The notes: generated by a model not told the origin, from the letters alone. A DNA stretch of 64,000 nucleotides from Brevibacillus_H sp049846925 (GCF_049846925.1 NZ_JBNCMT010000010.1:1-64000), one strand, 5' to 3'. Counted from the stretch's first letter, positions 17,133 through 26,547 are shown. A program made the numbers and translations.

Positions 17133-18410
17133 TTATTTCTCTTTACATTCAGTATGCTTATGATTCGATCGCAGAGTGTCCGCTCCCAGATTACGCAGCT
17201 TGCCCACTAGGTTTTCGTAACCCCGGTCAATATGAGACAACCCTTCGATTTCTGTAATCCCTTCTGACACCAGTCCTGCGATGACCAAAGCAGCTCCTGC
17301 TCTCAGATCGGATGCGATGACTTTGGCACCCATCATTTTCTTGCCGCCTTCAATCACTGCAGATCTTCCTTCAATCTTAATCGTGGCTCCCATTCTGCGA
17401 AGTTCATCGACATGTCGGAACCTTGATCCATATATATTATCCGTGACGATGCTAGACCCTTTGGCTTGCGTCAACAGCGTAGTCATTGGCTGCTGTAAAT
17501 CCGTCGGAAATCCTGGATACGGATTGGTCTTCAGATCAATCGCACGGTATTTCTCCTGCCCAATCACGCGCACACTATCATCTTCTATTTCTACTGTGAC
17601 ACCCATTTCACGCAGCTTAGCTATGACCGGTTCCAAGTGCTTTGGAATGACATTTTCGACAACGACATCCCCACGAGTAGCAGCAGCCGCAATCATGTAC
17701 GTCCCTGCTTCAATCCGATCGGGAATAATTGTATGTCTACAGCCTTTCATCTGGGTAACACCCTGGATGCGAATGACGTCTGTCCCGGCACCCTTGATGT
17801 TGGCACCCATGTTCGTCAAGAGAGTCGCCACATCGACAATTTCCGGCTCCCGTGCTGCATTCTCAATAATCGTCAAACCTTCTGCACGTGTAGCAGCCAA
17901 CATAATATTGATGGTTGCTCCCACACTAACCATGTCGAGATAAATTCTAGCGCCTTTCAGCTTGTTGGCCTTAACGGTCATGACACCATTCCGATTCTCA
18001 ACTCGTGCGCCTAATGCCTCAAACCCTTTGATATGCTGGTCCACTGGGCGAGGGCCCAAATCACAGCCACCAGGCAAACCGATTTGTGCTTCACCAAACT
18101 TGGCAAGCAATGCACCCCATAAATAATATGATGCACGCAGTTTTTTAATTCGACCGTTTGGCATGACAACCTTTTGCATGGAACGAGAGTCAATTTCCAT
18201 CCAATCGTCTTCAAATAGTACATCTGCCCCCATCTCACGCAGGAGTTCAACGTAGATCTCCACATCTTGAATATGCGGCAGATTCTCAATAACTACTGGC
18301 CCGTCTGCGATTAGTGCTGCTGGTATTAATGCAACAGCGCTGTTCTTCGCTCCACTGATAGCCACTTTTCCTGTAAGTGGCTTGCCTCCCCGTACGATCA
18401 GTTTCTCCAT
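17133..18410 (-). CDS. murA: UDP-N-acetylglucosamine 1-carboxyvinyltransferase
   Basis: First committed step of peptidoglycan synthesis, adding enolpyruvate from PEP to UDP-GlcNAc. The 425 residues include K22-N23 and the active-site loop LPGGCDLGPRP with C116, the residue alkylated by fosfomycin, so the enzyme should be fosfomycin-sensitive. Start ATG 18410 follows GGGGAGAG. Its position between ywjH and glpX is that of the second Bacillus paralogue (murAB/murZ). A first murA is expected elsewhere in the genome. Confidence 0.95.
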   Translation of the reverse strand: MEKLIVRGGKPLTGKVAISGAKNSAVALIPAALIADGPVVIENLPHIQDVEIYVELLREMGADVLFEDDWMEIDSRSMQKVVMPNGRIKKLRASYYLWGALLAKFGEAQIGLPGGCDLGPRPVDQHIKGFEALGARVENRNGVMTVKANKLKGARIYLDMVSVGATINIMLAATRAEGLTIIENAAREPEIVDVATLLTNMGANIKGAGTDVIRIQGVTQMKGCRHTIIPDRIEAGTYMIAAAATRGDVVVENVIPKHLEPVIAKLREMGVTVEIEDDSVRVIGQEKYRAIDLKTNPYPGFPTDLQQPMTTLLTQAKGSSIVTDNIYGSRFRHVDELRRMGATIKIEGRSAVIEGGKKMMGAKVIASDLRAGAALVIAGLVSEGITEIEGLSHIDRGYENLVGKLRNLGADTLRSNHKHTECKEK

Positions 18411-18463
18411 TGTTAGCTCTCCCCAGGTATTCTCTCATTCTTTGATAGTTGACATTCTCGAAA

Positions 18464-18495
18464 GGAGCACCTTCTCCTCCGGGAAAAGGTGCTCC
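18464..18495 (-). terminator. Strong hairpin between ywjH and murA
   Basis: Perfect 10-bp stem GGAGCACCTT/AAGGTGCTCC with a 12-base loop. The following minus-strand sequence is only TTTCGAG, so termination would be weak. It may act as a partial terminator or mRNA stabiliser inside the operon. Confidence 0.55.
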
Positions 18496-18518
18496 ACCAT
18501 TCAACAACTGATCAAGTG

Positions 18519-19163
18519 CTACTTTTGCATCGTTCCCCAATCGGCAAGGAATTTTTCAATACCGCTGTCCGTCAAAGGATGCTGTAAAAGTTGCTTGAAC
18601 ACTTTATAAGGAATAGTCGCAATATGAGATCCACGACGTGCTGCTTCCGTCACATGAAGCGGGTGGCGGATGCTTGCTGCAATGATTTCTGTTTCGATAT
18701 CGTGAATAGCAAAAATATCAGCGATCTCTGAAATCAATTTAAGCCCATCGTGTCCGATATCATCCAAACGTCCTAAAAACGGAGAGACATATGTAGCTCC
18801 AGCTCGTGCTGCCAAAAGTGCCTGGTTCGCATTGAAAATTAAGGTTACGTTTGTTTTAATTTTCCGCTTCGCCAATGCTTTGACTGCTTTCAAGCCATCT
18901 TCAGTCATTGGAATTTTCACGACGATGTTTTTGGATAATGAAGCGAGTTTTTCACCCTCTTCAATCATTCCTTTGGCATCTGTACTGATTACCTCAGCAC
19001 TGATCGGACCATCCACAATATCAAATATTTCCTTGAGCGTCTCGATAAAGTCTCGACCCTCTTTTGCTACAAGGGATGGATTCGTTGTTACACCTGCAAC
19101 AACACCCCAATCATGAATCTCACGTATCTCTTCAACATTGGCTGTATCTATAAAAAATCGCAT
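18519..19163 (-). CDS. ywjH: Transaldolase, small (fructose-6-phosphate aldolase-like) type
   Basis: The 214-residue product from ATG 19163 (MRFFIDTANVEEI) follows GGAGG by 6 bases; a GTG two codons upstream overlaps the ribosome site. The Schiff-base lysine is K83 in VVKIPMT, and the TTNPSL motif is at 26-31. The length and motifs put it in the decameric TalC/FSA subfamily, most of whose Firmicute members act as transaldolases in the pentose phosphate pathway. It follows fbaA by 14 bases and is part of the same sugar-phosphate group. Confidence 0.92.
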   Translation of the reverse strand: MRFFIDTANVEEIREIHDWGVVAGVTTNPSLVAKEGRDFIETLKEIFDIVDGPISAEVISTDAKGMIEEGEKLASLSKNIVVKIPMTEDGLKAVKALAKRKIKTNVTLIFNANQALLAARAGATYVSPFLGRLDDIGHDGLKLISEIADIFAIHDIETEIIAASIRHPLHVTEAARRGSHIATIPYKVFKQLLQHPLTDSGIEKFLADWGTMQK

Positions 19164-19177
19164 GGGCACCCTCCTAA

Positions 19178-20032
19178 TTAGGCACGGTTGCTGCTACCAA
19201 ATAAACGCATTTTGCCTTTAACAACCTCTTTAATCGCTGCACGAGCTGGTGAAAGGTATTTGCGTGGGTCAATCTCGTTTGGTTTTTCAGCTAATACTTT
19301 GCGAACAACCTCTGTGCATGCTACCTGATTTTCAGTATTTACGTTGATCTTACCAACACCAAGTTTGATTGACTCAACAATCGCTTCATCCGGAACACCT
19401 GATCCACCGTGCAACACGATAGGTGCTCCAATGTTCGTTGCCACTTTTTCAATGATATCGTAGTGAATTTTTGGTACGCCTTTATACATACCGTGCGCAG
19501 TACCAACGGCAATCGCCAAATAATCAACTTTGGTTTCTTCCCAGAAACGAATCGCTTCTTCTGGTTTTGCCAAAGCTGCATCTGCTTCATCTACAGAAAC
19601 GTCGTCTTCCGTACCACCGATTGTGCCCAATTCGCCCTCAACAGAAACACCAACCGCATGAGCAGCTTCTACCACTTGTTTGGTCAAACGGATGTTTTCC
19701 TCAAATGAGTAGTGAGAGCCATCAAACATAACAGATGAGAATCCAGCACGGATGCACTTCATTACAACATCAAAGCTGCTACCATGGTCCAAGTGAAGTG
19801 CTACAGGTACACCTGCGAGTTCTGCAGCTACTTTTGACATAGCAACTGTATAATCAATTCCCATGTAACGCATAGCACCTTCAGATACACCAAAGATAAC
19901 AGGAGACTTTTCTTCCTTTGCCGCTTCTGTGATCGCCTGTACGAACTCAAGATTGTTAATGTTAAATTGGCCTACCGCATATTTATTTTTTTTCGCATCT
20001 TCTAAAAACGCGGTCATAGGTACGAGTGGCAT
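19178..20032 (-). CDS. fbaA: Fructose-bisphosphate aldolase class II
   Basis: Zinc-dependent aldolase of glycolysis and gluconeogenesis. From ATG 20032 the product is 284 residues (MPLVPMTAFLEDAKKNKYAVGQ begins the family domain). D82-H83 in HLDHGSS, H180 in GTAHG and H208 in VLHGGSG are the catalytic and zinc residues. A GGAGG site lies about 12 bases upstream. It starts a compact operon fbaA-ywjH-murA-glpX downstream of spo0F, the conserved Bacillus order. Confidence 0.95.
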   Translation of the reverse strand: MPLVPMTAFLEDAKKNKYAVGQFNINNLEFVQAITEAAKEEKSPVIFGVSEGAMRYMGIDYTVAMSKVAAELAGVPVALHLDHGSSFDVVMKCIRAGFSSVMFDGSHYSFEENIRLTKQVVEAAHAVGVSVEGELGTIGGTEDDVSVDEADAALAKPEEAIRFWEETKVDYLAIAVGTAHGMYKGVPKIHYDIIEKVATNIGAPIVLHGGSGVPDEAIVESIKLGVGKINVNTENQVACTEVVRKVLAEKPNEIDPRKYLSPARAAIKEVVKGKMRLFGSSNRA

Positions 20033-20113
20033 AATAATCCAATTCCTCCTCAAGTGGTCTGGTAACAACTTGGCTTATTATACCACAAGCAGTCTTTTCT
20101 TAACAGAATGCTT

Positions 20114-20479
20114 TTAGCCTGCCAATTGCTGATTGACCACATGACGGAGCTCATCGATATCGAACGGTTTTGTGAAGTGGGTAAGGGCCCCCAGTTGGGT
20201 AGCTTCCTTGATCATATCCAGCTCACCATAGGCAGTCATCATGATGACTTTTATATCCTGATCAATTTTTTTGATGTGCTTGAGTATCTCGATTCCGTCC
20301 ATTCCGGGAATTTTCATATCAAGAATGACGAGATGCGGCTGTTCTTTTTGAACGATTTCCAAAGCCTGCTTTCCGTTTGCAGCTTGAAATGTTGAATATC
20401 CTTCTTTACCTAATACCTCATACAAGAGAATTCGGATTCCATACTGATCATCCACTACTAAAACCTTTTTCTTTTGCAT
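20114..20479 (-). CDS. spo0F: Sporulation phosphorelay response regulator Spo0F
   Basis: Single receiver domain of 121 residues that carries phosphate from sensor kinases to Spo0B at the start of sporulation. The acidic pocket is D10-D11, the phosphorylated aspartate is D54, and T82 and K104 complete the active site, matching B. subtilis Spo0F position by position. No output domain is attached. Upstream at 20554-20582 is a perfect match to the sigma-H consensus, the sigma factor that drives spo0F in B. subtilis. Confidence 0.96.
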   Translation of the reverse strand: MQKKKVLVVDDQYGIRILLYEVLGKEGYSTFQAANGKQALEIVQKEQPHLVILDMKIPGMDGIEILKHIKKIDQDIKVIMMTAYGELDMIKEATQLGALTHFTKPFDIDELRHVVNQQLAG

Positions 20480-20553
20480 GCTTATTTCCCCCTAGAGAAG
20501 ATGATTAGGTCCATTCTGCTTAACAGTTTTAACAGTTTTGTAGCTCCTTAGTA

Positions 20554-20582
20554 AAATTCTCTAGTTAACAGGAAATTCCTCC
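20554..20582 (-). promoter_or_regulatory. Sigma-H promoter of spo0F
   Basis: On the minus strand GGAGGAATT (20582-20574), an 11-base spacer and AGAGAATTT (20562-20554) match the Bacillus sigma-H consensus RNAGGAWWW-N11/12-RNNGAATWW at every defined position. It is about 75 bases upstream of the spo0F start codon. Confidence 0.8.
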
Positions 20583-20639
20583 CTGTTCTATCAAGAAAAG
20601 ATAGTTTGCAGAAACTAAACGATGGAATATCTGTAAACA

Positions 20640-20669
20640 AAAGGGAAATGCTTTAACGCATTCCCCTTT
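20640..20669 (-). terminator. Intrinsic terminator after pyrG
   Basis: Twelve-bp stem (20640-20651 with 20658-20669, one G-U pair) and a 6-base loop, followed on the minus strand by TTGTTTAC. It lies 11 bases after the pyrG stop codon. Confidence 0.8.
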
Positions 20670-20680
20670 ACTCTTTTCAA

Positions 20681-22282
20681 TTATTTTTTATGTTGCAAGG
20701 ATGCCTTCACGAACTCACGGAATAATGGTTGTGGTCTGTTCGGGCGAGAAGTGAACTCTGGATGGAATTGCGTTGCCAGGAACCATGGATGAGCTGGTAC
20801 TTCAATAATCTCAACCAGTCTTCCATCAGGCGATGTTCCTGAGAAAGAGAGTCCTGCTTGCGCCATTTGATCACGGTATTCGTTATTCACTTCGTAACGA
20901 TGACGATGACGCTCATAGATTAAGGTGTTGTTGTATGCACGCTCTGCCAAGCTGCCAGCAATTGCTTTCGTTGGCCCGAGTCCAAGACGCATGGTTCCGC
21001 CCATGTCCTCGATCTCTTTTTGCTCTGGAAGCAAGTCAATAACTGGATAGTTGGTGTTTGGATTGATTTCGGAACTGTTTGCATCTGCCATTCCAAGAAC
21101 ATGGCGAGCATATTCAATTACTGCGATTTGCATACCAAGACAGATTCCCAAGAATGGAACATTGTTTTCACGAGCATAACGAGTGGCTGTAATTTTCCCT
21201 TCGATTCCTCGATCACCAAATCCGCCTGGTACGAGAATTCCGTCAACGTCTCCCAGTAATTCCGCTACATTGTCACTTGTAACGTCTTCTGCGTTCACCC
21301 ACTTGATATCTACATCAGAATCGTTGGCAAAACCTGCATGGTAAAGCGCTTCTGCAACAGAAAGGTAGGCATCGTGCAACTGTACGTACTTACCTACGAT
21401 AGCAATTCGAGTGGTTTCCTTGAGGTTCTTGATTTTTTCTACCAGAGCCTTCCACTCAGTCATATCCGCTTCTTGACAGCTCAATCCCAAGTGATTGCAG
21501 ACATAATCGTCCAAGCCTTGCTCTTGGTAGAACAACGGCACTTCATACAACGTTTCTGCATCTATACCTTCAATTACTGCATTTTTATCAATGTCACAGA
21601 AAAGTGCCAGCTTGTCCTTCATATCTTGTGAAAGAGGTTGTTCTGTACGTGTAACAATGACATTTGGTTGAATACCCAAGCTACGCAATTCTTTTACACT
21701 GTGCTGGGTTGGTTTGGTTTTCATTTCTCCGGCTGCCTTGATGTAAGGGATCAGTGTCACGTGGATATACATGACGTTTTCACGACCGATGTCGCTTTTG
21801 ATCTGACGAATTGCCTCGAGGAACGGCAAGCTCTCAATATCACCAACAGTACCACCGATCTCGGTAATCACGACATCAGCACCTGTTTCACGTCCGGCAC
21901 GGAAAACTCGCTCTTTGATTTCGTTCGTGATGTGTGGAATTACCTGTACGGTTCCACCCAAATAATCACCACGGCGCTCTTTGGCAATTACAGAGGAATA
22001 GATTTTACCGGTAGTCACGTTGGAGTTGGCACTCAGGTTAATGTCAATAAAACGCTCATAGTGTCCCAAGTCCAAGTCTGTCTCTGCCCCATCATCCGTT
22101 ACGAAAACCTCACCGTGTTGGTATGGGCTCATCGTACCCGGGTCTACGTTGATGTATGGGTCGAACTTTTGGATAGTCACTTTCAATCCTCTGTTCTTCA
22201 ACAGACGCCCCAATGAAGCTGCTGTAATCCCTTTTCCAAGTGAAGAAACAACCCCACCTGTTACAAAAATATACTTCGCCAT
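20681..22282 (-). CDS. pyrG: CTP synthase
   Basis: Makes CTP from UTP, ATP and glutamine. The product is 533 residues from ATG 22282 (MAKYIFVTGGVVSSLGKG), with AGAGGGGA upstream. An in-frame extension to 22411 would run back through the leader terminator and is rejected. The synthetase domain carries GGVVSSLGKG and the C-terminal class I amidotransferase carries LGICLGMQ with the nucleophile cysteine. The 176-base leader has the features of the CTP-sensing attenuator known from B. subtilis pyrG (see the adjoining entries). Confidence 0.96.
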   Translation of the reverse strand: MAKYIFVTGGVVSSLGKGITAASLGRLLKNRGLKVTIQKFDPYINVDPGTMSPYQHGEVFVTDDGAETDLDLGHYERFIDINLSANSNVTTGKIYSSVIAKERRGDYLGGTVQVIPHITNEIKERVFRAGRETGADVVITEIGGTVGDIESLPFLEAIRQIKSDIGRENVMYIHVTLIPYIKAAGEMKTKPTQHSVKELRSLGIQPNVIVTRTEQPLSQDMKDKLALFCDIDKNAVIEGIDAETLYEVPLFYQEQGLDDYVCNHLGLSCQEADMTEWKALVEKIKNLKETTRIAIVGKYVQLHDAYLSVAEALYHAGFANDSDVDIKWVNAEDVTSDNVAELLGDVDGILVPGGFGDRGIEGKITATRYARENNVPFLGICLGMQIAVIEYARHVLGMADANSSEINPNTNYPVIDLLPEQKEIEDMGGTMRLGLGPTKAIAGSLAERAYNNTLIYERHRHRYEVNNEYRDQMAQAGLSFSGTSPDGRLVEIIEVPAHPWFLATQFHPEFTSRPNRPQPLFREFVKASLQHKK

Positions 22283-22355
22283 CAATCTTGTCCCCTCTTT
22301 CCCTGTTCCGCTACGATCGTAGAAAAAAATGCGTATATTAGTCAGGATAGCTTCC

Positions 22356-22416
22356 AAAAAAAAGAAAAAAACAAAAGCGCTACCTAGCCCATGATAACGG
22401 GTAGGGGTCACTTTTG
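22356..22416 (-). terminator. pyrG leader attenuator hairpin
   Basis: On the minus strand an outer stem CAAAAGTG/CGCTTTTG (22416-22409 and 22379-22372, one wobble pair) encloses a CTACC/GGTAG stem and is followed by a long T-rich run. The 5' arm contains CCCCTACCC, a C-rich tract able to pair with a G-rich 5' end of the transcript. Confidence 0.7.
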
Positions 22417-22454
22417 TTTATTAGCTTTCCATATTTGGCATTTCTTCATGTGAA

Positions 22455-22495
22455 GCCCAAGCAGTATTTTATAATGTCTCGGAAGGGAAAGTCAA
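22455..22495 (-). promoter_or_regulatory. pyrG promoter with GGGC initiation site
   Basis: TTGACT (22495-22490) and TAAAAT (22471-22466; TATAAA in the overlapping register) lie 18 or 16 bases apart. Seven bases further the sequence reads GGGCTT (from 22458), the same GGGC start used by the B. subtilis pyrG promoter for reiterative G addition when CTP is low. Confidence 0.65.
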
Positions 22496-22507
22496 GGCTA
22501 CAAAAAA

Positions 22508-23041
22508 CTAATCTTCATCATTTTCTTCGTCGACATCATCGTCGAGCATTTCTTCTTCCTCATCCATTATATCTTCGTCTTCTTCGTCAATTTCTTCGTC
22601 GATATCTTCTTCATCAGCTAATTCGTCGTCGATAAATTCCTCGTCATCATCAAATACAACGAGGTCATCCTCTTCTTCAAATACTTCTTCAATTTCATCT
22701 TCCATCTCATAATCGTCATCAAAGTCGTCAGTAATAATTTTCTTCTTCTTGCCGCCGCCCTCTTGGCTCTCTTCCACTGTCTCGGTAGGATACCAGCGTT
22801 TGAGACCCCACATATTGTCACCAAGGCAAACGAAACGGCCATCGATGTTTACTTCCGTGTAAATCTGAGCGATCATGCTCATCATTTGTTCATCGGACAT
22901 ATTGCGCAGTGAAGCAATTGCCCCCATCAGTTCACGAAAATTATACGGGCGATTCTGCTCTTTAAGAAGTTCAAATGCGATGTCAACCAGCGCCATCTCA
23001 TACAGTTTTTCTTTATCGATACTTTGAAGTGTTTGACTCAA
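22508..23041 (-). CDS. rpoE: RNA polymerase delta subunit
   Basis: Gram-positive RNA polymerase subunit that speeds enzyme recycling and improves promoter selectivity. An N-terminal HARE-HTH domain (about 1-90, ALVDIAFELL to NMWGLKRWYP) is followed by a very acidic, disordered tail made almost wholly of D and E. The best start is TTG 23041, 10 bases after AAAGGAC, giving 177 residues. A GTG 9 bases upstream abuts the ribosome site. The order pyrG-rpoE is conserved in Bacillus. Confidence 0.92.
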   Translation of the reverse strand: MSQTLQSIDKEKLYEMALVDIAFELLKEQNRPYNFRELMGAIASLRNMSDEQMMSMIAQIYTEVNIDGRFVCLGDNMWGLKRWYPTETVEESQEGGGKKKKIITDDFDDDYEMEDEIEEVFEEEDDLVVFDDDEEFIDDELADEEDIDEEIDEEDEDIMDEEEEMLDDDVDEENDED

Positions 23042-23175
23042 GACGTGCACGTCCTTTCACAACAATAACTTGGCTATCATACAGTATTCCTCATTTTAAC
23101 CTAAAATGCAAGAGTTTCAAACCAGACTCTTCCATTCGTTCAAAGGACACGCACTTTCACGGAAAAACGACAAGT

Positions 23176-23253
23176 ATCCCTCGGCAATTTTGCACCGAGG
23201 GATATTTTATAAGTTTGGGGCCCCGCCCGATGCCAGCGATAGCTTGTGTCGGG
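23176..23253. terminator. Two hairpins after icmF
   Basis: First: 9-bp stem ATCCCTCGG/CCGAGGGAT (23176-23184 and 23195-23203). Second: stem CCCGA/TCGGG (23226-23230 and 23249-23253) enclosing AGC-GATA-GCT. T-runs are weak. They lie just after the icmF stop codon and may end its transcript. Confidence 0.5.
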
Positions 23254-23262
23254 TGGGTTCTT

Positions 23263-26200
23263 TTACATATTTCGACGGTATTGTCCGCCAACTTCATACA
23301 ATGCTGCCGTAATTTGACCTAGTGATGCCACCTTAACTGTTTCCATCAGCTCCGCAAAGATGTTGCCGCCTGACGTCGCCACCTCTTGGAGGCGTTTCAA
23401 TGCTGGCCCCATCTCATCCTGATGAGCTTCCTGGAAGGCACGAAGGTTATGGATTTGCTGCTCCTTTTCCTCTTCTGTTGCACGGGCAAGCTCAATCTCA
23501 TAATCATCTTCTGTAGCATTCGGGTTCAGGAAGGTATTTACTCCGATGATTGGCAATTCTCCTGTATGCTTCTTCATCTCGTAGTACATAGACTCATCCT
23601 GGATTTTGCCACGCTGATACTGGGTTTCCATCGCTCCCAACACGCCGCCACGAGTGCTGATTCGCTCGAACTCCTGAAGCACAGCTTCCTCTACCAGGTC
23701 TGTCAGTTCTTCGATGATGAATGCTCCCTGTAGTGGGTTTTCGTTCTTGGCGAGACCCAGCTCTTTATTGATAATCATCTGAATAGCCATAGCACGGCGT
23801 ACAGAATTCTCTGTAGGTGTCGTAATTGCCTCATCATATGCATTGGTGTGTAAAGAGTTGCAATTGTCATAGATAGCGATTAATGCTTGCAGAGTGGTAC
23901 GGATATCATTAAAGTCCATCTCTTGTGCATGCAGCGAGCGGCCAGACGTCTGGATGTGGTATTTAAGCTTCTGACTGCGATCGTTTGCACTGTACTTGTT
24001 CTTCAATGTAGTTGACCAGATACGGCGAGCCACACGTCCGATTACCGTATATTCAGGGTCAAGACCATTCGAGAAGAAGAAGGAAAGGTTTGGTGCAAAA
24101 TCATCAATATTCATACCACGGCTCAGATAGTACTCGATATAGGTAAACCCGTTAGCCAAAGTAAACGCCAATTGGGAAATCGGATTCGCTCCTGCCTCGG
24201 CAATATGATAGCCGGAAATGGATACAGAGTAGTAATTGCGTACTTTGTGATCGATGAAGTACTGTTGAATATCCCCCATCATACGGAGTGCAAACTCTGT
24301 AGAGAAGATGCACGTGTTCTGACCTTGATCCTCTTTCAGGATGTCGGCTTGAACCGTTCCACGTACGGTTGAAAGGGTATAGGCTTTGATTTTTTCGAAT
24401 TCTTCTGCCGTTGGCTTGCGACCTTCCCGCTCAGTGAATAACTCCACTTGTTGATCAATCGCTGTATTCATATACATCGCCAGGATCATTGGTGCAGGGC
24501 CATTAATGGTCATGGAAACAGACGTTGAAGGAGCACACAGGTCAAAACCTGCATACAGCTTCTTCATATCATCTAGTGTGCAAATGCTAACGCCACTCGT
24601 TCCGATTTTACCGTAGATGTCCGGGCGGTAATCCGGGTCTTCCCCGTAGAGAGTCACGCTATCAAAAGCCGTACTTAAGCGCTTGGCATCATCGTTTTTG
24701 GACAAGAAGTGGAATCGTCTATTCGTACGCTCCGGAGTTCCTTCGCCCGCAAACTGGCGTCTTGGATCCTCACCTTCACGCTTGAACGGGAATACGCCAG
24801 CAGTATAAGGGAATTCACCCGGTACATTTTCCTTCATGGACCACTTTAAAATCTCGCCCCAATCCTCGAACTGCGGCAAGCTGACTTTCGGAATACGAGT
24901 ACCCGATAAGGATTCGCTAAAGAGCTTTGTAATAATTTCCTTATCACGAATTTTCGTAACTAACTGGTCTTGTTCGTATGCATCTTTCAGGCAAGACCAA
25001 TTATCAAGGATGCGACGACACTCTGGGTGAAGCTTCTCTTCAAAGAAAGCGATTTGCGCATCGATTACTTTCACCAGCTCTGACAGGTTCTCAACATTTG
25101 CAGATACTAGTGTTTCCTTCGTTCCGTGAAGTTGGAACAGCTTGCGGGCAATGCCTGCTTGCTCGTCAGAGAACTTCCGATAGCCACGAACGGTATTGGC
25201 GATCTCTTGCAGGTAAGTAATGCGATCATTCGGAATTAATGACTTTTTCAGAACCGATACCGGTGTCGAATCCAGATGAGCTACTTGCCAATCTACACTG
25301 GTTTTCTGCACAATCGTTTTCATCAATGCAGCAAAAAGCACGTTGGTTCCCTTGTCGTTAAACTGGCTGGCAATGGTTCCGTAAACAGGAATCTGCTCAT
25401 CCGTCAAATCAAACTGATTGTGGTTGCGGCGATACTGTTTGCGCACTTCACGCAGAGCGTCTTCAGAACCTTTCCGCTCAAATTTATTGATCGCAATCAA
25501 GTCGGCAAAATCCAGCATATCGATTTTTTCAAGCTGGGAAGGCGCCCCGAATTCACTTGTCATAACGTACATGGCAACATCACAGACGTCTTTTACCTGT
25601 GCATCACCCTGACCAATTCCGCTTGTTTCTACAATTACAAGGTCAAAATTGGCTGCTTTGAGCACTTTTAATGAATCTTCCACGGCTGCCGACAGCTCGG
25701 AACCTGATTTACGGGTTGCCAAACTGCGCATGTAAACTCGAGGCGTGTTGTTGGCGTTCATGCGAATCCGGTCACCAAGCAAGGCTCCACCCGTTTTTTG
25801 TTTGGATGGATCGATCGACAGGATTGCTACCGTTTTATCCGGGAAATTATTGATGAAGCGACGAACCAATTCGTCTGTTAGAGAACTTTTACCTGCTCCA
25901 CCTGTACCAGTAATTCCGAGAACAGGAATAACATGACCGGGTTGTGGAAGTGCTGCTTCTACTGAAGTAAAGACAGTTTTATCTTGTACCGCATATTCTG
26001 CAACGGAAATAAGACGGGCAACTGCCTTATGATTCTGTTCTCGGAGTTCTTCGATTTCAAGCTCAACCTGCTTCACTGTCGGGAAGTCAGTTTCCCGCAG
26101 CATGTGGTTGATCATGCCTTGCAACCCTTGGTGGCGTCCATCATCAGGCGAGAAGATTTTGGCTACCCCGTACTCTTCAAGCTCGCGAATTTCACGAGGA

Positions 26201-26514
26201 ACAATTACCCCGCCACCTCCGCCATAAATGCGAATGTGACCAGCCCCCCGCTCTTTCAACAGATCGACCATGTATTTAAAGTACTCTACATGACCACCTT
26301 GGTAAGAACTGATAGCGATCCCTTGTACATCTTCCTGAATCGCTGCAGTAACTACATCGTCTACGGAGCGGTTGTGACCCAGATGAATCACTTCTGCACC
26401 AGAAGATTGCAAAATACGTCTCATGATATTGATCGACGCATCATGACCATCATATAGACTTGCAGCCGTAACAAAGCGGATTTTGTTGGACGGACGATAC
26501 ACTTCTGTTTCCAT
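23263..26514 (-). CDS. icmF: Fused isobutyryl-CoA mutase/GTPase
   Basis: Adenosylcobalamin enzyme of 1083 residues that interconverts isobutyryl-CoA and n-butyryl-CoA. Domains in order: B12-binding domain (about 10-140, D22-G-H24-D with H24 as cobalt ligand), MeaB-like G domain (about 190-420, P-loop GTGGAGKSS at 203-211), a linker, and the TIM-barrel mutase domain from about 550 to the end. F577 in the FPFKREGEDP region and Q722 in GTVQADIL appear to match the Phe/Gln pair that separates IcmF from pivalyl-CoA mutase. The numbering alignment is from memory. It is the last gene of a beta-oxidation operon, 33 bases after its TetR gene. Confidence 0.93.
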   Translation of the reverse strand: METEVYRPSNKIRFVTAASLYDGHDASINIMRRILQSSGAEVIHLGHNRSVDDVVTAAIQEDVQGIAISSYQGGHVEYFKYMVDLLKERGAGHIRIYGGGGGVIVPREIRELEEYGVAKIFSPDDGRHQGLQGMINHMLRETDFPTVKQVELEIEELREQNHKAVARLISVAEYAVQDKTVFTSVEAALPQPGHVIPVLGITGTGGAGKSSLTDELVRRFINNFPDKTVAILSIDPSKQKTGGALLGDRIRMNANNTPRVYMRSLATRKSGSELSAAVEDSLKVLKAANFDLVIVETSGIGQGDAQVKDVCDVAMYVMTSEFGAPSQLEKIDMLDFADLIAINKFERKGSEDALREVRKQYRRNHNQFDLTDEQIPVYGTIASQFNDKGTNVLFAALMKTIVQKTSVDWQVAHLDSTPVSVLKKSLIPNDRITYLQEIANTVRGYRKFSDEQAGIARKLFQLHGTKETLVSANVENLSELVKVIDAQIAFFEEKLHPECRRILDNWSCLKDAYEQDQLVTKIRDKEIITKLFSESLSGTRIPKVSLPQFEDWGEILKWSMKENVPGEFPYTAGVFPFKREGEDPRRQFAGEGTPERTNRRFHFLSKNDDAKRLSTAFDSVTLYGEDPDYRPDIYGKIGTSGVSICTLDDMKKLYAGFDLCAPSTSVSMTINGPAPMILAMYMNTAIDQQVELFTEREGRKPTAEEFEKIKAYTLSTVRGTVQADILKEDQGQNTCIFSTEFALRMMGDIQQYFIDHKVRNYYSVSISGYHIAEAGANPISQLAFTLANGFTYIEYYLSRGMNIDDFAPNLSFFFSNGLDPEYTVIGRVARRIWSTTLKNKYSANDRSQKLKYHIQTSGRSLHAQEMDFNDIRTTLQALIAIYDNCNSLHTNAYDEAITTPTENSVRRAMAIQMIINKELGLAKNENPLQGAFIIEELTDLVEEAVLQEFERISTRGGVLGAMETQYQRGKIQDESMYYEMKKHTGELPIIGVNTFLNPNATEDDYEIELARATEEEKEQQIHNLRAFQEAHQDEMGPALKRLQEVATSGGNIFAELMETVKVASLGQITAALYEVGGQYRRNM

Positions 26515-26547
26515 TATTTGTACCTCCCTATCATTTGTCTCTCGAAT

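Noticed and set aside
17281..17943. Plus-strand open frame of 220 codons opposite murA
   Set aside because: Antisense to murA, low-complexity S/T/A-rich product, no ribosome site.
22283..22411. N-terminal extension of pyrG to 22411
   Set aside because: It would translate the attenuator hairpin and T-run; the conserved start MAKYIFVTGG with a good ribosome site is at 22282.
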